A DNA stretch of 64,000 nt from Hyphomicrobium_A sp965243865 (GTDB lineage Bacteria; Pseudomonadota; Alphaproteobacteria; Rhizobiales; Hyphomicrobiaceae), in NCBI RefSeq assembly GCF_965243865.1, contig NZ_OZ251603.1, positions 2,108,001 to 2,172,000 of the forward strand, given 5' to 3'. A program made the position numbers and the translations under genes. A model generated the notes under the pieces. The model was given only the letters and a program-made list of their open reading frames with translations. It searched no databases and was not told the DNA's origin. Shown piece by piece: positions 21,424-31,532 of the stretch (its first letter is position 1; each line of letters begins with the position of its first letter).

Positions 21424-23439
21424 GTGGTCGACCGGCGCCGCTATACCCAGCACGCACGCTTTGGAGCGCTCGCATCCGCGAAGCGCGAAAGCGGCTTGCA
21501 GCAACTCTACCGCGGGCGCGCCGCGAGCTCCTTCAAGGACCTCTACGACACCGATCACGCCGAAAGCCGCCAGGGCGGACGTTTCCGCTGGTTGATCAGC
21601 ACCTGCCTCGCCGGCACCGTCGGCGCCATCTCGATCCTCGTCGTGATCTACGGGTCAGCCGACAAGCGCGAAACGCGGGCCGGCTTCATGTCAGGCCTCA
21701 CCGAGCTTGGCGAAGCGAACCTGGTGGGCCGCGATATTCCCTACGTGCGCAATGGCGAGGGCCTGAAGTGGGCGACGCCCAAGAGCGATCGCCTCAAGAT
21801 CACCAGCGGCGCCGTCACCGTCCGCTACCTCGTCAACGAATCCGTCAAGCAGCGTCGCCTCGGCCGCGAGTACATCCACGCCAAACCTTACGCCCGCATC
21901 GTCGCCCGTCTGGCTCCGGTCCCCAGCGACTACCAGTCGAAAGTTCCCCCGTTCAATCCGCTGAACCTCTACGCCACGCAGACCGTCAACCCCGGCGAGG
22001 ACAGCGAGTCTGAGACCACCAATCAGGGCAATGTCTCCGTCAACATCATCGAGCTGCTCGGCGGCATTCTCCCCGATGAGGATCACCAGGAGCTCGACGA
22101 CGCCGAGGTCGCCCAGCACGTCGATGCCGCGCGCGAGGCCGAAACCGAAGCCGAGCTGATCCGTGCCGGTGCAGAGGCCGAAGCCAATCGCAGTGCCGGC
22201 GATGACACGCCGCTCGGCGGCGCCGCCACCCCGAACACGACCGTTCTCGTCAAGCCGGTGCAAGAGGACGAGGACACGCTCGCCGACCTCGAAGGCCGAG
22301 AAACGCAGGTCATTCGCGTCGGACAAGGCGACACGCTGCGCAAGATCCTCATGCGCGTCGGCGCCGACAATTGGCAGGCGCGCGGCATGATCGAGGCTGC
22401 GCGCAACATCTTCCCCGAGACCAGTCTCGCCGCCGGCCAGGAGGTGCGAATCACGCTCGTGCCTTCACTAACGAGACGCGACAAGAAAGAGCCCGCGCGC
22501 TTCTCCGTCTTCTCCGACGGTCACGATCATCTCGTCACCGTTTCGCGCAACGCTGCCGGCGAATTCGTCGCCAGCAAGTCGCCTCCATTTGGCGAGGAAA
22601 TCGCCAACGCGGCCCTCGACCACAACGACCGCGCATCGACATCCAGCGTCTACGCCAGCGTCTACTACGCCGCTCTGCTCCAGAAACTACCCGATGACGT
22701 CATCACCAAGGTGATGAAGATTCACGCGTCGCAAACGGACTTCAGACGCCGCCTGCGCCCTGGCGATTCAATCGAGTATTTCTTCGACATGAAGGATGGT
22801 GCGAAGGCGGATAGTCCGCCTGGTGAGTTGCTCTACACGTCCATCACCAGCGGCGGCGAGACGTACAAATTCTACCGCTTCCGCACCCCCGATGGCGTCG
22901 TCGACTACTATGACGAGCGCGGAAACAACTCAAAACAGTTCCTCATGCGCCGCCCCGTTCGCGGCGACGTTCGCCTCGCCTCGGGCTTCGGCATGCGCTT
23001 CCATCCGCTGCTCAACGAGCGGCGCATGCACACCGGCGTCGACTGGGCGACATCGACCGGAACGCCGATTCTTGCCGCAGGCACCGGCGTCATCGAGGAG
23101 GCCGGTCGCAAAGGTCAGTACGGCAACTACGTGCGCATCCGTCACCCCAACGGCTACCACACCGCCTACGGACACATGCTGCGCCTGCGTAAAGGCATCG
23201 TCGCCGGCGCCAAGGTGCGCCAGGGCGAAATCATCGGTTATGTCGGATCGACGGGCCTCGCTTCCGGCCCGCATCTTCACTACGAGGTGCTGATCAATTC
23301 GCGCTTCGTCGACCCGCTCGCCATCCAGGTCCCGCGCGAGCGCGAGCTTTCCGGCCGTCAGCTCGCCGAGTTCCAAAAGGAGCGCCAGCGCATCGACGAC
23401 CTGCGCCACCTCGCCCCCGTCATGACCGCCAGCAAATAG
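21424..23439 (+). CDS. M23-family peptidase (LytM-type), membrane-anchored
   Basis: An envelope protein of 671 residues with a cytoplasmic basic N-terminus, one membrane segment (about 57-78) and a large periplasmic part. The middle (about 285-345) includes a LysM/OapA-like stretch (VIRVGQGDTLRKILMRVGA). The C-terminal M23 domain (about 520-632) keeps the zinc ligands His536 and Asp540 (HTGVD) and the catalytic HLH (His617, His619), so it should cut peptide cross-links in peptidoglycan or be close to such enzymes. The start is GTG at 21424. It is divergent from the rRNA operon and stands alone. Confidence 0.9.
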   Translation: MVDRRRYTQHARFGALASAKRESGLQQLYRGRAASSFKDLYDTDHAESRQGGRFRWLISTCLAGTVGAISILVVIYGSADKRETRAGFMSGLTELGEANLVGRDIPYVRNGEGLKWATPKSDRLKITSGAVTVRYLVNESVKQRRLGREYIHAKPYARIVARLAPVPSDYQSKVPPFNPLNLYATQTVNPGEDSESETTNQGNVSVNIIELLGGILPDEDHQELDDAEVAQHVDAAREAETEAELIRAGAEAEANRSAGDDTPLGGAATPNTTVLVKPVQEDEDTLADLEGRETQVIRVGQGDTLRKILMRVGADNWQARGMIEAARNIFPETSLAAGQEVRITLVPSLTRRDKKEPARFSVFSDGHDHLVTVSRNAAGEFVASKSPPFGEEIANAALDHNDRASTSSVYASVYYAALLQKLPDDVITKVMKIHASQTDFRRRLRPGDSIEYFFDMKDGAKADSPPGELLYTSITSGGETYKFYRFRTPDGVVDYYDERGNNSKQFLMRRPVRGDVRLASGFGMRFHPLLNERRMHTGVDWATSTGTPILAAGTGVIEEAGRKGQYGNYVRIRHPNGYHTAYGHMLRLRKGIVAGAKVRQGEIIGYVGSTGLASGPHLHYEVLINSRFVDPLAIQVPRERELSGRQLAEFQKERQRIDDLRHLAPVMTASK

Positions 23440-23457
23440 GCAGCCGACGCACCTCGA

Positions 23458-23532
23458 CGTCACCCCGACGAGGGTCGGGGCCTGCGCCAGCTTCCGCACG
23501 CTTCTCTGGTCCCGTCCCGCGCCGGGATGACA
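23458..23532. repeat. Inverted intergenic repeat (GTCA-CCCG ... CGGG-ATGAC type)
   Basis: GTCACCCCG at the left and CGCCGGGATGAC at the right face each other, with a second small hairpin (CCCCGAC/GTCGGGG) inside. It resembles the CGTCATCCCGG-type palindromes scattered in proteobacterial genomes. It lies between the convergent M23 and clpB genes and may end transcription from both sides. Confidence 0.45.
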
Positions 23533-23642
23533 GATGTTGGATAGGCACCGCGCCCTGCACGCATGAGGCAGAAACGACAACGGCAGCGGGCGCCATTCCG
23601 ACTGCCCACTGCCGACTGCCTTACTTGCCTGCCATGCCCGGC

Positions 23643-26240
23643 TTAGGCCGCTGCCTTCACGACCTCGCCGTTCAGCACCAGTTCGCCGTCGCGCACGCCG
23701 ATGTGCACCGTGTCGCCATCCTTGATGCGCCCCGCGAGGATCTGCTCGGCGAGCGGATCCTGCACGTGCCGCTGGATCACGCGCTTCAGCGGGCGCGCAC
23801 CATAGGCCGGATCATAACCGCGGTTGGCGAGCCACGTCCGCGCCGCATCGTCGAGATCGACGACGATCTTGCGATCGGCGAGCAGCTTGTCGAGCCGCTT
23901 CATCTGGATGTCGACGATCTTGCCCATATCCGCACGCTGCAGACGGTGGAACAGGATGATATCGTCGAGACGGTTGAGGAATTCCGGCCGGAACTTCTGC
24001 CGCACCTCGCCCATCACCAGGTCGCGAACGAGCGCCGTGTCCTCGCCTTCCTTCTGGTTGACGAGATACTCCGCGCCGATATTCGACGTCAGAATGATGA
24101 TCGTGTTGCGGAAGTCGACCGTGCGGCCCTGGCCGTCCGTCAAACGCCCATCGTCGAGCACCTGCAGCAGCACGTTGAACACGTCCGGGTGCGCCTTTTC
24201 GATCTCGTCGAACAGGATCACCTGATACGGCCGGCGACGCACCGCCTCGGTCAGCGAGCCGCCTTCCTCATAGCCGACATAGCCGGGAGGCGCGCCGATG
24301 AGACGGGCAACCGAGTGCTTCTCCATGTACTCCGACATATCGAAGCGCTGGATCGCGTTGTCGTCATCGAACAGGAACGCCGCGAGCGCCTTCGACAGCT
24401 CGGTCTTGCCGACGCCTGTAGGCCCAAGGAACATGAACGAGCCGATCGGCCGGTTCGGATCCTGCAGGCCCGCACGCGCACGCCGCACGGCCTTCGAAAC
24501 GGCATCCACCGCCTCGCGCTGACCGACGACGCGCTTCGCCAGCGCATCTTCCATCTTCAACAGCTTCTCGCGCTCGCCCTCGAGCATGCGGTCGACAGGT
24601 ATGCCCGTCCAGCGCGACACCACCGACGCGATCTGGTCCGGCGTCACGGCCTCTTCGACCATGCCGCCCTTGGCTTCCTCTTGCTCCATCTTCAGGAGCT
24701 TCTTCTCCAGTTCGGGAATCTTGCCATAGGCAAGCTCGCCCGCGCGCTGCAGGTCACCGCGGCGCTGCGCCTTCTCCAGCTCGGTCCGAGCGGTATCGAG
24801 TTCCTCCTTCAGCTTCTGGGCGCTGCCGAGCTTTTCGCGCTCCGCCTCCCAGTTCTGCGTCAGGATCTTGCTCTCCTCCTCGAGGTCGGCGATCTCCTTC
24901 TCGAGATTGGACAGCCGGTCTTTCGACGCAACATCCGTCTCCTTCTTCAGAGCTTCGCGCTCGATCTTCAGCTGCATCAGCTCGCGATCGATGCGGTCCA
25001 GTTCCTCCGGCTTGGAATCGATCTGCATCTTGAGTCGCGAAGCCGCCTCGTCGACGAGGTCGATCGCCTTGTCCGGCAGGAAGCGATCCGTGATGTAGCG
25101 GTTCGAGAGCGTAGCCGCCGCCACCAGCGCGCTGTCGGTAATCCGCACGCCGTGATGCAGCTCGTACTTCTCCTTGATGCCGCGCAGGATCGAGATGGTG
25201 TCTTCCACCGTCGGCTCACTGACGAATACCGGCTGGAATCGCCGCGCCAGCGCCGCGTCCTTCTCGATGTGCTTGCGATACTCATTGAGCGTCGTCGCGC
25301 CGACGCAGTGCAATTCGCCGCGTGCCAGCGCCGGCTTAAGCAGGTTGCCAGCATCCATCGAGCCTTCGGTCTTGCCCGCGCCCACGATGGTGTGCAGCTC
25401 GTCGATGAAGAGGATGATGCGTCCCTGTTCGGCCTCCACCTCGCTCAGCACGGCCTTGAGGCGCTCCTCGAACTCGCCGCGATATTTCGCGCCGGCAATG
25501 AGCGAGCCCATGTCGAGCGCCAGCAGCTTCTTGTCCTTGAGGCTGTCGGGCACGTCTCCTTTGACGATGCGCTGCGCCAGACCCTCGGCGATTGCCGTCT
25601 TGCCGACGCCGGGCTCACCGATCAGCACCGGATTGTTCTTAGAGCGCCGCGACAGCACCTGAATGGTGCGGCGAATTTCTTCATCGCGCCCGATAACGGG
25701 ATCGATCTTGCCCGCAGCAGCAGCCTCGGTGAGGTCGCGCGCATACCGCTTCAGCGCGTCATAGCCCTGCTCGGCCGACGCCGTGTCCGCCGTACGGCCC
25801 TTGCGCAATTCGTTGATCGCCGTATTGAGACCCTGCGCCGTCACCCCCGCATCAGCCAGGATCTTGGCAGCATCCGTGCCCTTCTCGAGCGCCAGGGCAA
25901 GCAACAGCCGTTCGGCCGTTACGTACTTGTCTCCAGCCTTCTCTGCGATCTTCTCCGCCGCGTCGAACACGCGCGCGAGTTCCGAAGCCATATATAGCTG
26001 GCCAGCCCCGCCGCCCGAAACGGACGGGCGCTTCGCAAGCTGCGCCTCGACTGCCTTGAGCGCCGCTTTAGGATCGCCGCCCGCCTTGCGGATCAGCCCC
26101 GCGGCCAACCCTTCATTGTCATCGAGCAGCACCTTCAACAGGTGGTCGGGCGAAAACTGCTGATGGCCTTCGCGCACCGCCAGATTCTGCGCGGCCTGCA
26201 CGAAACCGCGTGCGCGGTCTGTAAACATTTCAAAGTTCAT
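23643..26240 (-). CDS. clpB: ClpB chaperone (AAA+ disaggregase)
   Basis: Hexameric cytosolic disaggregase that works with DnaK to rescue aggregated proteins. The 865 residues show the Clp N-domain (1-145), AAA+ module 1 with Walker A GEPGVGKT, the long coiled-coil middle domain (about 400-530) and AAA+ module 2 with GPTGVGKT. No IGF/IGL ClpP-binding loop is seen, as expected for ClpB. ATG at 26240 was chosen because GGAGG precedes it; the reading up to 26282 adds residues not found in the family. A heat-shock promoter is expected upstream, but I could not identify one with confidence. Confidence 0.97.
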   Translation of the reverse strand: MNFEMFTDRARGFVQAAQNLAVREGHQQFSPDHLLKVLLDDNEGLAAGLIRKAGGDPKAALKAVEAQLAKRPSVSGGGAGQLYMASELARVFDAAEKIAEKAGDKYVTAERLLLALALEKGTDAAKILADAGVTAQGLNTAINELRKGRTADTASAEQGYDALKRYARDLTEAAAAGKIDPVIGRDEEIRRTIQVLSRRSKNNPVLIGEPGVGKTAIAEGLAQRIVKGDVPDSLKDKKLLALDMGSLIAGAKYRGEFEERLKAVLSEVEAEQGRIILFIDELHTIVGAGKTEGSMDAGNLLKPALARGELHCVGATTLNEYRKHIEKDAALARRFQPVFVSEPTVEDTISILRGIKEKYELHHGVRITDSALVAAATLSNRYITDRFLPDKAIDLVDEAASRLKMQIDSKPEELDRIDRELMQLKIEREALKKETDVASKDRLSNLEKEIADLEEESKILTQNWEAEREKLGSAQKLKEELDTARTELEKAQRRGDLQRAGELAYGKIPELEKKLLKMEQEEAKGGMVEEAVTPDQIASVVSRWTGIPVDRMLEGEREKLLKMEDALAKRVVGQREAVDAVSKAVRRARAGLQDPNRPIGSFMFLGPTGVGKTELSKALAAFLFDDDNAIQRFDMSEYMEKHSVARLIGAPPGYVGYEEGGSLTEAVRRRPYQVILFDEIEKAHPDVFNVLLQVLDDGRLTDGQGRTVDFRNTIIILTSNIGAEYLVNQKEGEDTALVRDLVMGEVRQKFRPEFLNRLDDIILFHRLQRADMGKIVDIQMKRLDKLLADRKIVVDLDDAARTWLANRGYDPAYGARPLKRVIQRHVQDPLAEQILAGRIKDGDTVHIGVRDGELVLNGEVVKAAA

Positions 26241-26442
26241 GAGAGATTCCCTCCTCAGCGCACCGTTCCGCCCTGATGGCACGGCCCGGCACCTTCCACG
26301 TCAGGATTGATGGTGGTTCCGCCGACCTACCGACGCGGCAGCATCGTCCGGAAACCTTTCCAACAGGTGATATAGTGTGGTCGAAACCGGACAAAAGAGG
26401 GCTACACCGGTACTTCTCAAACTCACTTGAGTTGCATCAACG

Positions 26443-27213
26443 ATGTCATCTTCGCACGAACCTGCCGTCAGCGGACTTTACCGCTATCCGGTCAAAGGCC
26501 TCTCGCCCGAACCGCTCGAGCGCGTGACGTTGACCAGAGACCAGACCGCCCCTTTCGACCGCGCCTATGCGATCGAGAACGGTATCGGCCGTTTCGACCC
26601 CGAGCATCCCGCCCATCTGCCGAAGATCAACTTCCTGATGTTGATGCGCAATGAGCGCCTGGCGACATTGCAGACGCGCTTCGATGACGAGACCGAAACT
26701 CTGACGATCTTCCGCGCCGGCAAGCAGGTGGCGCGCGGCGATCTGCGCACCCAGCTCGGCCGCCGCATGATCGAGCAGTTCCTCGCCGCCTACATGCAGT
26801 CGGATCTGCGCGGCCCGCCCCGCGTCGTCTCGGCCCCAGGCCACAGCTTTTCCGATGTCGCTGCCAAGTGCCTGCACATCGTCAACTTGGCGTCGCTACG
26901 CGAATTGGAGCGCGCAGCCGGCCGTCAACTAAATCCGTTGCGCTTCCGCCCTAACATCATCATCGATGGCGCCGAGCCTTGGGCCGAATTCAGTTGGAAG
27001 GATAAGCCGCTGCAAATCGGCGGCGTGCCACTCGCATTCATCAAGCGCACCGAGCGCTGCGCCGCCACCGACGTCGATCCCGATACCGGAAAACGCGACA
27101 CCGCGCTGCCCGCCACGCTGCTGCGCACCTACGGACATTCCGACTTCGGCATCTACGCCCGCGTCCTGTCCGATGGCGAAATCACCATCGGCGACCCCAT
27201 CAAATTCTCTTAG
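26443..27213 (+). CDS. MOSC-domain protein
   Basis: A 256-residue soluble protein with an N-terminal beta-barrel (MOSC_N, beginning LYRYPVKGL) and a C-terminal MOSC domain (about 130-255) containing LRFRPNIIIDG and ERCAATDVDP. MOSC domains carry or transfer sulfur or bind the molybdenum cofactor; the Cys in RCAATDVDP is the conserved candidate. The protein lacks iron-sulfur or reductase partners, so it resembles the stand-alone bacterial forms. It is divergent from clpB. Substrate unknown. Confidence 0.85.
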   Translation: MSSSHEPAVSGLYRYPVKGLSPEPLERVTLTRDQTAPFDRAYAIENGIGRFDPEHPAHLPKINFLMLMRNERLATLQTRFDDETETLTIFRAGKQVARGDLRTQLGRRMIEQFLAAYMQSDLRGPPRVVSAPGHSFSDVAAKCLHIVNLASLRELERAAGRQLNPLRFRPNIIIDGAEPWAEFSWKDKPLQIGGVPLAFIKRTERCAATDVDPDTGKRDTALPATLLRTYGHSDFGIYARVLSDGEITIGDPIKFS

Positions 27214-27228
27214 ACGCGCCACCCAGCT

Positions 27229-27300
27229 CATTCCCTCTCCCCGTCCACCACGGGGAGAGGGTCAGGGTGAGGGGCAGAACCCGGGTGAGACGGTGAGGGG
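27229..27300. repeat. Palindromic intergenic repeat, copy 2
   Basis: CCCTCTCCCCG and CGGGGAGAGGG form a hairpin followed by GGGTGAGGGG, the same arrangement as at 10024-10092. The copy lies between convergent genes in both cases. Confidence 0.6.
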
Positions 27301-27330
27301 CGGGCACGTGGCCGACCATCGGCCGTTTCA

Positions 27331-27369
27331 ACAAAGAACGGCCGCCACTCCCCATCGGGAGGGCGGCCG
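27331..27369 (-). terminator. Terminator of the DUF4167 gene
   Basis: An 8-base stem (CGGCCGCC with GGCGGCCG), extended inward by CTCCC/GGGAG, is followed on the minus strand by TTCTTTGT. It begins about 30 bases past the gene's stop. Confidence 0.7.
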
Positions 27370-27397
27370 CTCATTCCGTTCGAAACTCGAGAACAGC

Positions 27398-28225
27398 TTA
27401 CTCAGCGTCGTCCGTGGCTGGTGCGGCGGCTGCTGCCGCGTTCACCTCACCGCCGGCGCTGCTCTCGCGGCGCGGACGGCGAACCGGTCGACGCAGAAAT
27501 TCCGGCTGCTCGTGCTGCTGCTGCGGGAACCGATCGCGGTCGCGATCACGCTCCCGTTCGCGGCGCGGCTGGAAAGGCTGCGCCTCGGCCACCGGCTGCG
27601 GCCCACCGGTATCGACGCCCTCAGGACTATTGTTGCGCGGAGGGCGCGGCTGTCCGCCAAACCCTTCGGCGCCATGCTCGCGATCGCGACGCTCGCCCCG
27701 ATCACCTCGATCTCCGCGGTCGCCCCGATCCCCTCGGTCATGATTGCGGCCACGATTCTCGTTCCGATCGCGGAAGCGGCCCTGATCGTGACGCTCATGC
27801 CGTTGCCCGTCGAACCGCTGACCTTCCATCCGCGGCTGCTCGTTGTTGTGACGCGGCGGATTGAACGACGGCTGCATATCGCCCTCGTCGCCGTCATCAT
27901 CGCCGTAGTCGTCACCGTCCATTTCGTTGAAGGGCCGATTGCGCGGCACCCCGTTTATGTCAGGCCCGCCCTGGCTAATCTGCTGTTCGCGGAAAGCCAT
28001 GATGATGCGGTTGTAGTGTTCTGCGTGTTGCAGATAATTCTCTGCGAGAACTGGATCGCCCGAAGACGAGGCGTCACGGGCCAGCGACATATACTTTTCA
28101 GCGATATGCGACGGAGTTCCACGGATCTTAACGTCCGGCCCCGTGCTCTCGAAGCTGCGCGTCAGCGGGCTCTGGCCCTTGCGGTTGCGCCCGCGTCCCC
28201 GGCGGTTCTGCTGTCCTTGCCTCAT
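27398..28225 (-). CDS. DUF4167-domain protein with Arg/Gly/Asp-rich repeats
   Basis: A 275-residue cytoplasmic protein typical of Hyphomicrobiales. The conserved DUF4167 part is N-terminal (about 5-85: GRGRNRKG, PDVKIRGTP, AEKYMSLARDA, NYLQHAEHYNRI). An acidic stretch follows, then a disordered region with four tandem DRG triplets and many RE/RD dipeptides. The composition is like that of RNA-binding proteins, which is an inference only. The gene is monocistronic with its own terminator. The stretch 28226-28619 upstream shows no gene and is probably its promoter region plus the end of the prmC unit. Confidence 0.85.
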   Translation of the reverse strand: MRQGQQNRRGRGRNRKGQSPLTRSFESTGPDVKIRGTPSHIAEKYMSLARDASSSGDPVLAENYLQHAEHYNRIIMAFREQQISQGGPDINGVPRNRPFNEMDGDDYGDDDGDEGDMQPSFNPPRHNNEQPRMEGQRFDGQRHERHDQGRFRDRNENRGRNHDRGDRGDRGDRGDRGERRDREHGAEGFGGQPRPPRNNSPEGVDTGGPQPVAEAQPFQPRRERERDRDRDRFPQQQHEQPEFLRRPVRRPRRESSAGGEVNAAAAAAPATDDAE

Positions 28226-28619
28226 TGGCTCCGTTCTCGGTGGTGATGAATGACAGGCGTCACGCCTCGTTAGCGTCTTTCAATCGCTAGTGCCCTAGAG
28301 AGGCGCTGAAACCGCAGTCTCTGGCCAGTTTTCCTGGCGGCGCCCATGCGCGCGCGTTCTATCTCAATCTTGTGACGCTCAACCGGCAGTCGCTACTTCC
28401 GATCGGAAAGGGGCGTGGCACGCCACACGGCTAGCGATTGCCGTTTCAGCGGGAGCTACAGGGCCCCGTAACCACGTGTCCCCGCGCCTTTGTCATCCCA
28501 GCTGGGTTTCCCAGCTCGTGCGGCTATCAGCTCCAACACCGAAGCGCGCCACACGTTCAATCGGCTTCGGTCAGACTAGCGCGGAACCGGAGCAAATCAA
28601 ACAGTTTCTTTGCGACCAA

Positions 28620-29519
28620 TTATAACTGTAGCAACAACGCCACACAGCGCTCATGGCCTCCAAGGTCTGAATGTCGGCTAAGTTGTGCCCTGCGTGTCTT
28701 AACGAACGCTTGCTGCAACAAGAGAGCCACAGCCTCGGCTTGCCCCACCCCGACTTCGACCACCGCTGCCCCATCGAGCACACGATCGAGACCGGCCGCT
28801 ATCTCTCTATATACATCGAGGCCATCCGCACCCCCATCGAGTGCTGCGCGCGGATCGAAAACGCGCACCTCCGGGCTCAACCCGGCGATCTCCCCACTCG
28901 CGATATAAGGCGGGTTGCTGATTACCAGATCGAACCGACCCTGGACCCCGTCCAGCACATCGTGGATCTCGAACTGCGCGCGATCGCCAACGCCCAGCGC
29001 AGCAGCATTCTTCCGAGCCGTCTCGAGAGCATCTGCGCTGATATCCGTGCCGAGCCCGCGCGCTTGCGGCAACTCCGCCAGCAGCGTCAGCAGCAGACAA
29101 CCCGTGCCGGTGCCGATGTCGAGGATGCGAATGGGTTTTTCGCGCCAGCCCTCCCGCTCCGCAATTCCCAGAGCAGTCTCGATCAAGGTCTCGCTGTCCG
29201 GCCTCGGGTCGAGCGTCTCCCGCGAAAGCAAAAAGCGCCGTCCATAAAATTCCCGCTCACCCAGAATGCGCGAAACAGGCTCATGCGCGCTCCGCCGCTC
29301 GAGCATCGCCGCAAATCGCGCCCGCGCCTCCTCGGGCAATGGCCGCTCGGGATGCGCAATGATGTCTGCCGTCGAGCACCCCGTCGCCGCTACCAGCAAC
29401 AGCCGCGCATCGCGCCCCGCATCCTCGATACCCGCAGCAGCAAGATCGCGCTGCCCCGCCCGCGCCGCCTCGCCAAGAGTGGCCAGGCCCTCGCGATTTT
29501 GCCGAGCCTCAGGCGCCAT
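28620..29519 (-). CDS. prmC: PrmC, release factor glutamine methyltransferase
   Basis: Methylates the Gln of the GGQ motif in peptide-release factors using S-adenosylmethionine. The 299 residues have the helical N-terminal domain (1-85), the SAM-binding LDIGTGTGCLLL and the catalytic NPPY (VISNPPYIAS). Its start overlaps the end of prfA by 11 bases, so it is translated together with its substrate RF1. Confidence 0.95.
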   Translation of the reverse strand: MAPEARQNREGLATLGEAARAGQRDLAAAGIEDAGRDARLLLVAATGCSTADIIAHPERPLPEEARARFAAMLERRSAHEPVSRILGEREFYGRRFLLSRETLDPRPDSETLIETALGIAEREGWREKPIRILDIGTGTGCLLLTLLAELPQARGLGTDISADALETARKNAAALGVGDRAQFEIHDVLDGVQGRFDLVISNPPYIASGEIAGLSPEVRVFDPRAALDGGADGLDVYREIAAGLDRVLDGAAVVEVGVGQAEAVALLLQQAFVKTRRAQLSRHSDLGGHERCVALLLQL

Positions 29520-30594
29520 TGCCCGCCATCTCGGCGAGTAGCGTCGCCTGGTGATCCGTGGTCAGGGCGTCGATCATCTCATCGAGACCGGAGCCATCGA
29601 GCACCGTATCGAGCTTATGCAGCGTCAGATTGATCCGGTGATCCGTCACGCGCCCTTGAGGAAAGTTGTAGGTGCGGATGCGCTGCGAGCGATCGCCCGA
29701 GCCGACCTGCCCCTTTCGCGCCTCCGCGCGCGCAGAATCGACCTTTTCCCGCTCCATCTCATAGACGCGCGAGCGCAGAACCTGCATCGCCAGCCGGCGG
29801 TTCTGATGCTGCGACTTCTCCGCCGACACGACCACGATGCCCGTCGGCAAATGCGTCATGCGCACGGCAGAATCGGTCTTGTTGACGTGCTGACCGCCCG
29901 CGCCGCCCGCACGCATCGTGTCGATGCGGATGTCCTCGGGGCGAATGTCGATGTCGATATCCTCGGCCTCCGGCAGCACCGCGACCGTCGCCGCAGAGGT
30001 ATGGATGCGCCCGCCAGTCTCCGTCGCGGGGATGCGCTGCACCCGGTGCACGCCGGATTCGAACTTCAGCTTCGCGAAAACCCCCTCGCCGGAGATCGAC
30101 GCCACGATTTCCTTGTATCCGCCGAGATCGTTCTCCGATTCCGAGATGACCTCCACCTTCCAGCCGTGCAATTCGGCGTAGCGCGCGTACATGCGGAACA
30201 GATCCGCCGCGAACAGCGCCGCCTCATCGCCGCCGGTGCCGGCGCGCACTTCCAGAATAGCACTGCGCTCGTCAGCCGCATCCTTGGGCAGCAGCTGGAT
30301 CCTCAGCTTCTGCTCCAGTTCCTCGCGCCGCGGCTCCAGCGCCTCGATGTCGGCCTCGGCCAGCGCGATCATCTCCTTGTCCGACGATGGATCATCGACC
30401 ATCGCCTGCAGGTCCGCCCGCTCCTTGTCGACCGCCCTCAGCGCCTCGATCGTCTCCACCACCGGGTTGAGCTGGGAAAACTCCTTCGTCAGCTTCGCGT
30501 ACGCAGCCTGGTTCACCCCGGCATTGAGCTCTGCCTGGATCGCGCTCCAGCGCCCGACCATCTTTTCGATTTTGTCTTGTGGAATTCCGACCAT
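29509..30594 (-). CDS. prfA: Peptide chain release factor 1
   Basis: Recognises UAA and UAG stop codons and triggers peptide release. The 361 residues carry the codon-recognition tripeptide PAT (in RIPATETGGR) and the GGQ motif (AGGAGGQHVNKTDS). ATG at 30594 gives MVGIPQDKIE, the usual N-terminus and length; the longer reading to 30642 adds residues not typical of the family. It forms an operon with prmC. Confidence 0.97.
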   Translation of the reverse strand: MVGIPQDKIEKMVGRWSAIQAELNAGVNQAAYAKLTKEFSQLNPVVETIEALRAVDKERADLQAMVDDPSSDKEMIALAEADIEALEPRREELEQKLRIQLLPKDAADERSAILEVRAGTGGDEAALFAADLFRMYARYAELHGWKVEVISESENDLGGYKEIVASISGEGVFAKLKFESGVHRVQRIPATETGGRIHTSAATVAVLPEAEDIDIDIRPEDIRIDTMRAGGAGGQHVNKTDSAVRMTHLPTGIVVVSAEKSQHQNRRLAMQVLRSRVYEMEREKVDSARAEARKGQVGSGDRSQRIRTYNFPQGRVTDHRINLTLHKLDTVLDGSGLDEMIDALTTDHQATLLAEMAGNGA

Positions 30595-30698
30595 GGTTCT
30601 CGAAACGGAATGCCGGCTTCGCGTCTCGGCGAGCCGGTTCAAGTTCTATTATGGGGTGAATATATGGGCACCCGCGCCGCGGCGCGCCGCATCTAATC

Positions 30699-31442
30699 CT
30701 ATTGGGCGGCCGTCTGCAATTTGTCGCCGCGCCGGGTCCGCGGATCGGGAACATCGATCCACCGCAAGCCGTCGCGAACCGGAGCAAACCGCACGATCAC
30801 ATAGTTCTGCGCCCCGCGCACGATCCGCTTCATCGACGGCGGCAGCTGAGAAACCGCTGCTTCCAGCACGGATGTCTGGGTGATGAGAACGATCATGGCG
30901 ATGCCGAGGGTCACGGTAAACAGTGCCATGCCAGGGCGCCCGGCGTGATCGTTGACCACGCGGCTCACCCGGCGCGCGGCCTGCGCCGCCCGCTTACCAC
31001 TCCCACCGATCGCCTTGATGATCGGAGCGCTGCTCTGTCCGCCAAGATTGATATTGCGGATCAGCGGGCGCCGTGGCGCCGGTTGCGACACTTGCGCCCG
31101 GGGCGCGGCAACGAAAAGCTGCTCCAGGATATGCAGCACTGGACGCGGGTCCAGCCCCGCCAACCCTGCGTACGAACGCACGATGCGGCACGTCTCCGGC
31201 CACAGCGGCAGAGCCTGAACCTGCCCGGCCTCGAGCGCGGCGATGATGTCGACGCGCGTCGACAGCGCCTGTGCAGCCTGCATCGGCGACAACCCGAGCG
31301 CGCCGCGCAAGTCATGAAAGAAGCGAGAGATGTCCGCGGCAAGTGCCGCTTGCGATGGAGGGGGTGCAACGGGGGCATGCGTGCGTGCCGCTTGCGGGCG
31401 CGCAACGGGATAGGGTCTTGCCGGCTCGTAGCCTCTACGCAT
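30699..31442 (-). CDS. RodZ-like helix-turn-helix membrane protein
   Basis: A 247-residue protein with a Cro/RodZ-type helix-turn-helix (about 35-105: DLRGALGLSPMQAAQALSTR), a proline-rich linker and one hydrophobic segment (about 172-195) followed by a short tail. The layout is that of RodZ-like proteins, but the long periplasmic domain of RodZ is missing, so a role in cell shape is only a guess. It lies between prfA and ptsP on the same strand. The start may be ATG at 31442 or TTG at 31454. Confidence 0.7.
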   Translation of the reverse strand: MRRGYEPARPYPVARPQAARTHAPVAPPPSQAALAADISRFFHDLRGALGLSPMQAAQALSTRVDIIAALEAGQVQALPLWPETCRIVRSYAGLAGLDPRPVLHILEQLFVAAPRAQVSQPAPRRPLIRNINLGGQSSAPIIKAIGGSGKRAAQAARRVSRVVNDHAGRPGMALFTVTLGIAMIVLITQTSVLEAAVSQLPPSMKRIVRGAQNYVIVRFAPVRDGLRWIDVPDPRTRRGDKLQTAAQ

Positions 31443-31532
31443 GACCAACGCCAAAACAATCCTGGAACTGAAGTTCCCCCTGGGGCGTCATCGTCCAACA
31501 ACGGCGACGCAATGTCCAGTCGGAACGCGAAA

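Noticed and set aside
23625..25997. 790-codon plus-strand frame opposite clpB
   Set aside because: It is antisense to a full clpB gene and its composition (His, Arg, Leu-rich) is that of a shadow frame.
26340..26400. Heat-shock or housekeeping promoter of clpB around TATAT on the minus strand
   Set aside because: The candidate -35 and -10 are only about 14 bases apart and no good heat-shock sigma factor match was found.
29551..30696. 381-codon plus-strand frame opposite prfA
   Set aside because: Antisense to prfA, no domain.
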